Of a stretch of DNA of 8,179 nucleotides, positions 1 to 5,725 are shown one piece after another (within the stretch, counting starts at the first letter, position 1; every line of letters begins with the position of its first letter). The stretch comes from CAVRQM01 sp964250775. GTDB taxonomy: Bacteria; Pseudomonadota; Alphaproteobacteria; Acetobacterales; Acetobacteraceae. The notes beneath the pieces were generated by a model. It made no database searches. It was not told the DNA's origin and worked only from the letters and a program-made list of their open reading frames with translations. The DNA lies in NCBI GenBank assembly GCA_964250775.1, contig CAXUHK010000172.1:1-8179 (forward strand). The letters are read 5' to 3'. The translations under genes and the position numbers were made by a program.

Positions 1-2
1 AG

Positions 3-494
3 TCCGAGCCGGCCCCGGTTCCCCGTCAGATCGGGCCGCGCGACGTGGCGCCGCGGGACGTGCCGGCGCGGCGCCCGCGCCGGGTGTGGCCATGGCAGGT
101 CGCGACCGGCGCGGCGCTGGCGCTGGCGGCCGGGTTCGCGGCGCTGGCGTTCGTGCCGCAGCCGACGGAACTGCGGATCGCGGCGCTCGGCCCGGTGGGG
201 GCGCCTCCGGCCGCCTTCCTGGCCGACGCGCGCGCCAACGGCTCGGTGACGCTGACCGCGCTGTCCCCGGCGGACGTGCCGCAGGACCGCGACCTGGAAC
301 TGTGGATCCTGCCGCCGGGTGCCGCGAAGGTGGCGCCGCTCGGCGTGCTGCCGTTGCGCGGGCGCCGGATCGCGCTGCCCGCGTTGCCGGCCACCGGCAC
401 CCAGTTGCTCATCAGCCAGGAGCCGCGTGGCGGCTCGCTGACCGGGCAGCCGACCGGTCCGGTGCTGTATTCGGGAACCCTGGCGACCCACTGA
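3..494 (+). CDS. Anti-sigma-K factor RskA-like, C-terminal part (5' end outside window)
   Basis: The reading frame is open from the left edge to a TGA at 492-494, so the true start is outside the window; the GTG at 45 is only an internal codon. About 14 residues precede a basic patch (PARRPRR) and then one membrane helix (about WPWQVATGAALALAAGFAALAFV). After it comes a periplasmic domain with the RskA signature: LELWILPPG, then LGVLPL, then EPRGGS and the ending TGPVLYSGTL. In this family the N-terminal cytoplasmic domain binds an ECF sigma factor and holds it at the membrane; that domain and the usual partner sigma gene would lie to the left, out of view. The visible 163 codons cover roughly the last two thirds of a typical 230-250 residue protein. 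Family assignment is by motif recognition; the sigma factor it controls is unknown. Confidence 0.85.
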   Translation, partial: SEPAPVPRQIGPRDVAPRDVPARRPRRVWPWQVATGAALALAAGFAALAFVPQPTELRIAALGPVGAPPAAFLADARANGSVTLTALSPADVPQDRDLELWILPPGAAKVAPLGVLPLRGRRIALPALPATGTQLLISQEPRGGSLTGQPTGPVLYSGTLATH

Positions 495-512
495 ACGGGT
501 CAGGCGGTCGTC

Positions 513-536
513 CCGGCGCATCGAGAGCTTCGCCGG
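513..536. terminator. Weak hairpin between convergent genes
   Basis: CCGGCG (513-518) and CGCCGG (531-536) are perfect 6-bp arms around a 12-nt loop, lying between the convergent 3' ends of the anti-sigma gene (494) and the ada remnant (542). No T tract follows on either strand, so a role as a bidirectional terminator is only a guess from position; in DNA this GC-rich such palindromes arise often by chance. Confidence 0.2.
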
Positions 537-541
537 CCCGG

Positions 542-995
542 TCATGTCGCCTTCTCGCGCGCCAGCAGCGTGCGCTTGCGCTCCACGCCCCAGCGATAGC
601 CCGACAGCGCGCCGTCGGCCCTGACAACGCAGTGGCAGGGGATCGCGATCGCGTTGGCGGCGCAGGCGGCGGCGGCGGCGCGCGTCGCCTTGGGCTGGCC
701 GATGCGCCCGGCGACCTCGGCATAGCTGACCGTGGCGCCGGCCGGGACGTCGCGCAGCGCCTGCCACACGCGTTGCTGGAACGCGGTGCCGCGCACGTCC
801 AACGGCAGGTCGAGGCCCACGCCCGGTGCCTCGACCAACCCCACGACCTGGGCCACCGTCGCCGCGAACGCCGCGTGCCGCCGACCAGCCCGGCGCTTGG
901 AGACCGATCCTGGAGATCGCGCACGAGCGTGTCCGGGTCGTCGCCCAGCGCGGGTCCCGCTCCGTCGGAAGCATCGCGGCCGCGCGGTCGTCCAT
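542..995 (-). pseudogene. ada: ada remnant: internal deletion plus frameshift
   Basis: Three pieces of one Ada-type protein lie in order but in three frames. ATG at 995 begins MDDRAAAMLPTERDPRWAT, which matches the start of bifunctional Ada (DxRW... before the first methyl-acceptor domain). At about 938-951 the matching frame changes and resumes at ALGDDPDTLVRDLQDR, the segment just before the methyltransferase domain; the zinc/methyl-phosphotriester domain and AraC-type DNA-binding domain between them are missing. At about 876/877 one base appears lost (LVGG then AAFAATV). From there to TGA at 542-544 the methyltransferase domain is readable: VRGTAFQQRVWQAL, VPAGATVSYAEVA, then the acceptor-cysteine motif as PCHCVV and LSGYRWGVERKR. 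Family members have PCHRV; here Arg is Cys (codon 629-631), and the stretch between CAAN and PCH is two residues shorter than in E. coli Ada. Ada normally removes methyl groups from O6-methylguanine and phosphotriesters and activates its own regulon. This copy should make no functional Ada. A shorter Ogt-like product from an internal start cannot be strictly excluded, but the altered motif argues against activity. Confidence 0.85.
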
Positions 996-1153
996 CGGGC
1001 CTGCCAGGGAAGTCGCCACGGATCACTTCGCTCAGAGCTGTTTGTGACCCAGCCTATCTGGCCCGGCGGGAGTTCGCCCGCACTCCGGCGCTTGCGCTCA
1101 AATCCGCGGTCGGCCGGGTGCCGACTCTTCGTCCTGCGCACCGCTGGGCAGGC

Positions 1154-1180
1154 GGAACTTTGCCCCGCGCCCGGCTGTTT
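1154..1180 (+). promoter_or_regulatory. Possible EcfG-type (general stress sigma) promoter
   Basis: GGAAC at 1154-1158 is followed after 17 bases by TGTT at 1176-1179, close to the alphaproteobacterial EcfG pattern GGAAC-N16-18-CGTT. It lies about 30 bases upstream of the start codon of a PNPOx-like general stress protein, the kind of gene this sigma factor often controls. The -10 half has one mismatch, so this is a suggestion rather than a firm call. Confidence 0.33.
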
Positions 1181-1210
1181 TCGTCGTTTCGTGACACAGG
1201 AGAGCAGGAC

Positions 1211-1705
1211 ATGGCCAAGCCGGACGCCGCGCAAATGGAAAAGCTGTGGTCGATGATAAAGGACATCCAGTTCGCGATGCTGACCAGCGAGGACGGCGAC
1301 GTGCTGCGCAGCCGCCCGATGGCGGCCTCGCAGACCAGCTTCGAGGGCGACCTCTGGTTCTTCACCCGCGCCGACAGCCACAAGGTCACGGAGGTCAGCA
1401 GCGACCACCGGGTCGGCGTCAGCTACGCCGACCCGCAGCACCAGAACTACATTTCGCTGTCCGGCACCGCGAGCCTGGTGCGCGACCAGTCGGCGATCGA
1501 CGCGCATTGGACCGAGGCGCTGCGGACCTGGTTCCCCAAGGGCAAGGGCGACCCCGATATCGCCCTGCTCAAGGTCGACGTGCAGCAGGCGGAGTACTGG
1601 GACGCGCCCAACTCCAAGATGGTCCACGCCTACGGCTACGTGAAGGCGGTGCTGACCGGGGCGCCGCCGCATCCCGGCGACAACGCCAAGCTCGACCTCG
1701 CCTGA
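1211..1705 (+). CDS. Pyridoxamine 5'-phosphate oxidase family general stress protein
   Basis: This is a 164-residue protein starting at ATG 1211, preceded by AGGAG (about 1198-1202). It matches the short split-barrel flavin-binding 'general stress protein 26' type: an N-terminal helix (MEKLWSMIKDIQFAMLTS), LRSRPM at 32-37, LWFFT at 48-52, the SHKVTEV segment at about 56-62, SYADPQHQNYISLSGTA at 71-87, WFP at 107-109 and EYWDAP at 128-133. Proteins of this type bind FMN or FAD (some bind F420 in other lineages) and are induced by stress; the substrate is generally unknown and true PdxH activity is not expected. The length is normal for the family and nothing looks broken. A GGAAC-N17-TGTT element upstream hints at general-stress sigma control. 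The gene is transcribed away from the ada remnant and stands alone, with no obvious partner. Confidence 0.9.
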   Translation: MAKPDAAQMEKLWSMIKDIQFAMLTSEDGDVLRSRPMAASQTSFEGDLWFFTRADSHKVTEVSSDHRVGVSYADPQHQNYISLSGTASLVRDQSAIDAHWTEALRTWFPKGKGDPDIALLKVDVQQAEYWDAPNSKMVHAYGYVKAVLTGAPPHPGDNAKLDLA

Positions 1706-1781
1706 CGGCGGCCCGTGATTACAAAACTGTGAGGCAAAAAACATTTGCATCGGGAGCGCGGGGGGCCTAGATGTCTGGGCG

Positions 1782-1803
1782 GCGGGATGGTTCGCCGTCC
1801 CGC
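1782..1803 (+). promoter_or_regulatory. Stem-loop with UUCG loop upstream of the dioxygenase gene
   Basis: GCGGGATGG (1782-1790) pairs with CCGTCCCGC (1795-1803) over nine base pairs including one U-G wobble, around a TTCG tetraloop. A short T-rich run (TTTCTT, 1804-1809) follows. Together with the next hairpin it occupies most of the gap between the stress protein and the dioxygenase gene. It could be part of a double terminator for the upstream gene or of a structured leader. Confidence 0.4.
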
Positions 1804-1830
1804 TTTCTTGGACGTTTCCTCCCTAAACTT

Positions 1831-1860
1831 GGCGGCGCTGCAAGGCGCCGCCACTTTTTT
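1831..1860 (+). terminator. Rho-independent terminator-like hairpin
   Basis: GGCGGCGC (1831-1838) and GCGCCGCC (1845-1852) form a perfect 8-bp GC stem with a 6-nt loop, followed by ACTTTTTT (1853-1860). This is a classic intrinsic terminator on the + strand. It sits 126 bases after the stress-protein stop and only 26 bases before the dioxygenase start codon. If it terminates the upstream gene, the dioxygenase promoter would need to be inside or after it; if the dioxygenase mRNA starts upstream, the hairpin would act as an attenuator in its leader. Confidence 0.65.
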
Positions 1861-1885
1861 GCCCAAAGCGCGGCAGGAGGCCGTC

Positions 1886-2722
1886 ATGCTCAGCCAGGAT
1901 GACAAGCGGCGCTACCACCGGGACGGCTACCTGGTGGTCCCGGGTTTCAAGCCGCCGGCCGAGATCGCCACGGCACGCGCCCGGGCGGAGGCCATCGTCC
2001 ATGCGTTCGACATGGCGGCATCCGCGTCGATCTTCACCACGCAGGACCAAGGCGCCCGGACCGACGCCTATTTCCTGAACTCCGGCGACAAGGTGCGCTG
2101 TTTCTTCGAGGCGGAGGCATTCGACGATCGGGGGCGGCTGCGGCAGGCGAAGTCGCTGTCGATCAACAAGATCGGCCACGCCCTGCACGATCGCGACCCG
2201 GTGTTCGACGCCTTCTCACATGGTCCGGACTGGGCGGCGTTGGCCGCCGACGCCGGCTTGGCGCGGCCGCTGCTGTGGCAGTCCATGTACATCTTCAAGC
2301 AGCCCGGCATCGGCGGCGAGGTGCGCTGGCACCAGGACGCCAGCTTCTTCGTCACCGACCCGCTCAGCATCACGACGTTTTGGCTGGCGCTGGAGGCGGC
2401 CGACCGCCGCAATGGCTGCCTGTGGGTCGAGCCCGGCGGCCATCGCGGCCCGTTGCGCGAACGGTTCGTGCGCGACGGCGACGCCACCCGCCTCGAGCGC
2501 CTCGACGCGACGCCCTGGCCTACGGAGTCCACCGCCGTGCCGGTCGAGGTCGGTCCCGGTACGCTCGTGCTGTTCCATGGCCTGCTGCCACATTACCGCG
2601 CGCCCAACCGATCGAGCGTGTCGCGGCACGCCTACACGCTGCACGTCACCGACGCGCGGGCGACATACGATCCGCGCAACTGGCTGCGCCGCGACACGCA
2701 CAGCCTGCGCGGTTTCGCCTGA
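1886..2722 (+). CDS. Phytanoyl-CoA dioxygenase (PhyH) family protein, PHYHD1-like
   Basis: The start at ATG 1886 is set by a strong AGGAGG at 1875-1880, five bases away; upstream in-frame TTG codons lack such a site. The product has 278 residues. It matches Fe(II)/2-oxoglutarate oxygenases of the PhyH family: YHRDGYLVVPGF at 10-21, the iron-binding WHQDASFF with H149 and D151, FWLALEAADRRNGCLWVEPGGH at 165-186, and the distal HGLLPHYRAPNRS with H236 as probable third iron ligand. R247 in SRHAYTLH probably holds 2-oxoglutarate. The order and wording (HQDASF, NGCLW, PGSH-like, S-R-AYTLH) are closest to PHYHD1-type proteins. These hydroxylate organic substrates while turning 2-oxoglutarate and O2 into succinate and CO2; the substrate here is not known. 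No signal peptide is seen, so it is cytoplasmic. All predicted ligands are present, so it should be active. Confidence 0.92.
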   Translation: MLSQDDKRRYHRDGYLVVPGFKPPAEIATARARAEAIVHAFDMAASASIFTTQDQGARTDAYFLNSGDKVRCFFEAEAFDDRGRLRQAKSLSINKIGHALHDRDPVFDAFSHGPDWAALAADAGLARPLLWQSMYIFKQPGIGGEVRWHQDASFFVTDPLSITTFWLALEAADRRNGCLWVEPGGHRGPLRERFVRDGDATRLERLDATPWPTESTAVPVEVGPGTLVLFHGLLPHYRAPNRSSVSRHAYTLHVTDARATYDPRNWLRRDTHSLRGFA

Positions 2723-2733
2723 CCGTCCACGAC

Positions 2734-2771
2734 TTGCGTGCGACACGGCAAGTTCGCGGAGCCGCACGCAA
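2734..2771. repeat. 9-bp inverted repeat after the dioxygenase gene
   Basis: TTGCGTGCG (2734-2742) and CGCACGCAA (2763-2771) are perfect inverted copies separated by 20 bases, beginning 11 bases after the dioxygenase stop. It could be a factor-independent 3' end hairpin, but no clear T run follows (AATTGACTTT), and its right arm abuts a possible -35 element. Its role is unknown. Confidence 0.4.
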
Positions 2772-2772
2772 A

Positions 2773-2801
2773 TTGACTTTAACGCAATGAACAAATGAAT
2801 C
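2773..2801 (+). promoter_or_regulatory. Possible sigma-70 type promoter with a GANTC site
   Basis: TTGACT at 2773-2778 is a good -35 hexamer; 16-17 bases further lies ATGAAT/TGAATC (2795-2801), a weak -10. The surrounding stretch is markedly AT-richer than the coding DNA. GAATC at 2797-2801 is a GANTC target of the alphaproteobacterial CcrM methylase. It would give a leader of about 65 bases before the GTG at 2875. Confidence 0.35.
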
Positions 2802-2841
2802 ACGATCGACTGACAAACCCGTTGCGTTGCCCTGCCACGTT

Positions 2842-2860
2842 CGTTAATCCGGCATTAACG
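2842..2860 (+). promoter_or_regulatory. Palindromic CtrA-like binding site
   Basis: CGTTAAT (2842-2848), a 5-base centre, and ATTAACG (2854-2860) form a perfect 7-bp inverted repeat. It also reads as TTAA at 2844-2847, seven bases, then TTAAC at 2855-2859, exactly the CtrA consensus TTAA-N7-TTAAC of Alphaproteobacteria. It ends three bases before the ribosome-binding site of the gene starting at 2875 and lies downstream of the possible promoter at 2773, a position that would suit repression. Binding by another palindrome-reading regulator is equally possible. Confidence 0.45.
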
Positions 2861-2874
2861 ACGAGGAGCGGGAC

Positions 2875-3771
2875 GTGGCCAACAATTTCTGGAACACCGG
2901 CGCGGTGGACAACATCTACGCGCCATACCAATGGTCCAACGGCGAGTTGCAGCCAGGCGACAACCTGATCATCGGCGCGGGCGCCGCGTTCGTGCCGGGC
3001 GGCAGCGTCGATGGCGATACCGTGGTCCTGTCGAGCCAGAGCGGCGATGTCCCCGCCGTCCTGGTTGCCTTTGGCGACTCCAGCCTCTCCGTGCTGGTCG
3101 CCCAGCAGGCCTACCCCGCCATGACGCCGGGCGCCGGCACCAGCGCGTACGGCACCGTCGAAGTCGTCGGCGCGCCGCTGGTGTCGCTGGCGGTGCAGGG
3201 CGGCATGGAGAGCCAAAGCCAGGGCACGGTCAACATCGCCGACTACTCGCAGATGCGCGGCGGCTTCACGGGGATCGGCCCCAATGCCGCCGTCACGATC
3301 AATGGCGGCGACACCTCGACGTTCGCCAACGCCGCGAGCAGCCTGACCGGGAACTACTCGGTGGCCGACATCAACGCAGTCGTGGTCGGCGACGGCACCT
3401 TCGACATCGGTTTCCTGGACGCCATGACGTTCAATTCCAGCGTGTCGGCGGGACAGACGATCAACGACAATGGCGGCTTGTTGACCATCGCCGACACGCC
3501 GGGCTTCCACGCCTCGGTCGACTGGTCGCCGATGTCGGACCTGGGCGGCAACAACGACCATATCGAGCTGTCCGGCGTCGGCGCGGACCACTATTCCTAT
3601 GCCAACGGCGTGCTGGCGCTGACGTCCGGCGGCAGCGACGTGTTCGACCTCCATTTGCGGACCAACCCCAGCAGCGACGTCGTGGCGGCGCAGGGGAGCG
3701 GTGGCATCCAGGTATACGCCTCGGCGGCGACCGCGGCCGCCGCCAACGCCGTGCTGCTTGCCCGCGCCTGA
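2875..3771 (+). CDS. Hypothetical beta-strand repeat protein with adhesin-type module
   Basis: The gene starts at GTG 2875, preceded by GAGGAG (2863-2868) six bases away, and encodes 298 residues rich in Gly, Asn, Ser, Ala and Val with very few Cys or basic residues. Residues 1-50 (NFWNTGAVDN, QWSNGELQPGDNLIIGAG) resemble the opening turns of beta-solenoid adhesins of the 'WSNGxxPGxxDNVxIG' kind. Residues about 186-262 resemble the common module of large surface proteins and autotransporters: F-N-S-S-V-SAGQTI, GGLLTIAD, F-ASVDW, NDHIELSGVGADHYSYANGVLALT, then VFDLHLRT. There is no Sec signal peptide, no C-terminal outer-membrane barrel and no RTX nonapeptide, so how or whether it is exported is unclear; the C terminus is Ala-rich (SAATAAAANAVLLARA). 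The amidase reading frame begins at or before the end of this gene. Surface or extracellular function is an inference from the fold pattern only. Confidence 0.75.
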   Translation: MANNFWNTGAVDNIYAPYQWSNGELQPGDNLIIGAGAAFVPGGSVDGDTVVLSSQSGDVPAVLVAFGDSSLSVLVAQQAYPAMTPGAGTSAYGTVEVVGAPLVSLAVQGGMESQSQGTVNIADYSQMRGGFTGIGPNAAVTINGGDTSTFANAASSLTGNYSVADINAVVVGDGTFDIGFLDAMTFNSSVSAGQTINDNGGLLTIADTPGFHASVDWSPMSDLGGNNDHIELSGVGADHYSYANGVLALTSGGSDVFDLHLRTNPSSDVVAAQGSGGIQVYASAATAAAANAVLLARA

Positions 3772-5335
3772 TCCGACGGCGCCGATAACTGCGGGCGACG
3801 TCGCGGCGGCCGAGCGGGTCGCCGGCGTCGCCTACACCGCGGCCGAGCGCGATCTGATGCTGGGCGAGTTGGAGGTGCAACTGCGCCTGACGCTCGCCTG
3901 GCGGGCGAAGGCGCTGCCGGACGTTTTGGCCCCGGCGATGCGGTTCGACCCGCGCCTGCCGGGCTTCGCGATGCCGGACCCTGGCCCGCTGCGGCTTCCC
4001 ACATGGTCCGGCGACCTGCCAGGCAGCGCGGAGGACATCGCCTTCGCCCCGGTGGCCGCGTTGTCGGCCTGGATCGGGTCACGGTCGCTGTCGTGCGAGC
4101 GCCTGACGCGGCTTTATCTGGAACGCATCGACCGGCTGGCGCCGCGACTGGCGTGCTTCGCGGCGGTGGACGGCCGCAGGGCGCTCGCGCGGGCGGGGGA
4201 GCTCGACGCCATGCTGGCCGAAGGACGCTGGCTCGGCCCGCTGCACGGCATCCCGTACGGGGCCAAGGACATCCTCGACACCGCCGGCATCGAGACGGCG
4301 TGGGGCGCCGAGACGCATCGCGGCCGCGTGCCCACGACCGATGCCGCGGTGGTGCGCCGGCTGCACGACGCGGGCGCCGTGCTGCTGGGCAAGACCAGCG
4401 TCGGGGCGCTGGCGCAGGGCGACGTCTGGTACGGCGGCCGCACCCGCAACCCCTGGGACATCGGGCAGGGGGCGAGCGGGTCGAGCGCCGGTTCGGCGGC
4501 GGCGGTGGCGGGCGGGCTGGTGGCGTTCGCGCTCGGCAGCGAGCAGCATGGTTCCATCGTCTCGCCTTAGGCGCGTTGCGGCTGCGTCGGCCTGCGCCCC
4601 ACCTTCGGCAGGGTGTCGCGGCGGGGGGCGATGACGCTGTGCTGGTCGCTCGACAAGATCGGCCCCATGGCCCGCTCGGTTGCCGACACCGCGCTGGTGC
4701 TGGACGCCATCAACGGCCAGGACGAGGCCGACCCGTCCGGCATCGCCGCCCGGTTCGGCGCCGACTTGGCGGCGCCGGTCGCCGGGCTGCGGCTGGGCTA
4801 CTTCGCGCAGGATTTCGCGCACGTGCTCGACCACGCGGCGCTGGACGTCGCGCGCGGGTTGGGCCTGGAGCTGGCGCCGTTGACCCGGCCGGACCTACCG
4901 TACGAGTCTCTGGTCAACCTGCTGACCGCCGAGGCCGCCGCCGCGTTCGAGGAACTCACGCTGAGCGGCCGCGATGACCTGCTCACCCGGCAGGACGCCG
5001 AGGCGTGGCCGAACGAATTCCGCCGCGCGCGCTTCCTGAGCGCGGTCGACCACGTCCAGCTCGACCGCCTGCGGCGGCAGGCGATGCAGGCGATGGACGC
5101 TGCGATGCGCGAGGTCGACGCGGCGATCGGCCCCAGCCTCGACGGCCCGATGCTGACGATCACCAACTTCACCGGCCATCCGTGCGTGTGCCTGCGCTCT
5201 GGCTTTTGCGGCCCGCGCGAGCCGCACAGCATCTCGCTTTGGGGGCGGCTGTTTGACGAGGGGCCGATGCTGGCGATTGGGCACGCGTTGGAGCGGTCGT
5301 TCGCGGTGGCCGACCGGCGGCCGCCAGTAGATTGA
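3758..5335 (+). pseudogene. Amidase-signature family gene with in-frame amber stop
   Basis: One frame carries a whole amidase split by TAG at 4568-4570. The first part has ITAGDVAAAERVAGVAYTAAERDLML (positions about 3785-3862), LHGIPYGAKDILDTAG with the catalytic Lys codon at 4265-4267, GASGSSAGSAAAVAGG with the probable cis-Ser at 4481-4483, and GSEQHGSIVSP with the nucleophile Ser at 4553-4555. The frame resumes without any shift: ARCGCVGLRPTFGRVSRRGAMTL, then LDKIGPMARSVADTALVLDAI, and ends TNFTGHPCVCL... SISLWGRLFDEGPMLAIGHAL before TGA at 5333-5335. Relatives read VSPSTRxG here, so the stop most likely arose from a Ser TCG codon. These enzymes hydrolyse amides (Ser-cisSer-Lys triad), and the subfamily is often annotated as Asp-tRNA amidotransferase A-like but has unknown substrates. 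The start is uncertain: TTG 3758 is used as it lies just before the conserved region and overlaps the previous stop; GTG 3701 is the other option. No ATG fits, itself perhaps a sign of decay. The stop could also be a sequencing error. Confidence 0.82.
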
Positions 5336-5356
5336 GCGAAGGCGGTCAGGACGATT

Positions 5357-5677
5357 TCAGCGGCCGGGCGGTGCTGCTGGCGGCAAGATCCGCGGCAACG
5401 CCGGAACTTGTGCCGGCGGCGGACCCGGCACAAGATAGATGATCTGCGGTGGAGCAGGCGGAGGCAGGGGCAGGGGAGGGCGGCTGTTCACGTAGGTGGC
5501 GAGTGCCGCCCGCGCGCCAACGCAAGCCGCCACCCCTACAAGTAGTTGCACTAGGAACTTACGAGTCTCCCATTTCTGCTGCGCCTCCATGTCGTTGCGC
5601 ATCTTCTCGATGTTGACGGTCATCTGGCCGATCCTTGGTTCGTGCTCGCGGTTTTCCTGATCCTGCGTCAGCGGCAT
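5357..5677 (-). CDS. Small single-pass membrane protein with proline-rich tail
   Basis: A 106-residue protein from ATG 5677 (a TTG six bases upstream is an alternative; the ribosome-binding site is weak for both). Residues 1-40 are charged and probably helical or coiled coil (ENREHEPRIGQMTVNIEKM, then NDMEAQQKWETRK). Residues 41-63 form one hydrophobic segment that contains an Arg at 56. Residues 67-105 are strongly proline-rich (PPLPLPPPAPP, PGPPPAQVPALPRILPPAAPP). The N-terminal charged helix plus one membrane segment resembles short proteins of unknown function in alphaproteobacteria and phages; I do not recognise a named family. It follows the helicase gene on the same strand after 48 bases and could be cotranscribed. 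The start region and upstream gap are clearly AT-richer than the rest of the window. Confidence 0.6.
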   Translation of the reverse strand: MPLTQDQENREHEPRIGQMTVNIEKMRNDMEAQQKWETRKFLVQLLVGVAACVGARAALATYVNSRPPLPLPPPAPPQIIYLVPGPPPAQVPALPRILPPAAPPGR

Positions 5678-5694
5678 GGCCAAGCTACTTCAAA

Positions 5695-5718
5695 TCGCAT
5701 TTGACCGAAAAAATGCGA
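5695..5718. repeat. 8-bp inverted repeat between helicase and small membrane gene
   Basis: TCGCATTT (5695-5702) and AAATGCGA (5711-5718) are perfect inverted arms around 8 bases, lying 17 bases upstream of the ATG at 5677 and 7 bases after the helicase stop. It could be an operator, an intercistronic mRNA hairpin, or a weak terminator of the helicase transcript. On the - strand the loop starts with TTT, but no T run follows the second arm beyond TTTG. Confidence 0.45.
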
Positions 5719-5725
5719 CAAGGAA

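Noticed and set aside
86..1705. A 539-codon + strand open frame spanning the anti-sigma gene, the ada remnant and the stress protein
   Set aside because: Only the last 164 codons, after a proper ribosome-binding site at 1198-1202, look like protein; the rest is Arg/Ala/Gly-rich shadow of other frames in GC-rich DNA.
542..1750. A 402-codon - strand frame containing the methyltransferase domain
   Set aside because: Upstream of about 874 it is antisense to the stress protein and reads as low-complexity shadow; it is open only because of high GC. The domain belongs to the ada remnant.
1771..1902. A 43-codon leader frame (MSGRRDGSPS...) before the dioxygenase
   Set aside because: It has no convincing ribosome-binding site and its codons are dictated by the two hairpins it spans; kept only as a note in the hairpin finding.
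2800..3654. A 284-codon - strand frame opposite the beta-strand repeat protein
   Set aside because: Its composition (His/Arg/Val/Asp/Gly) is the usual antisense shadow, while the + strand frame has a ribosome-binding site and recognisable modules.
4613..5335. A separate 240-codon gene starting after the amber codon
   Set aside because: It is in the same frame as the first amidase half and continues its motifs (LRPTFGRVSRRGAM), so it is the second half of one gene, not an independent one.
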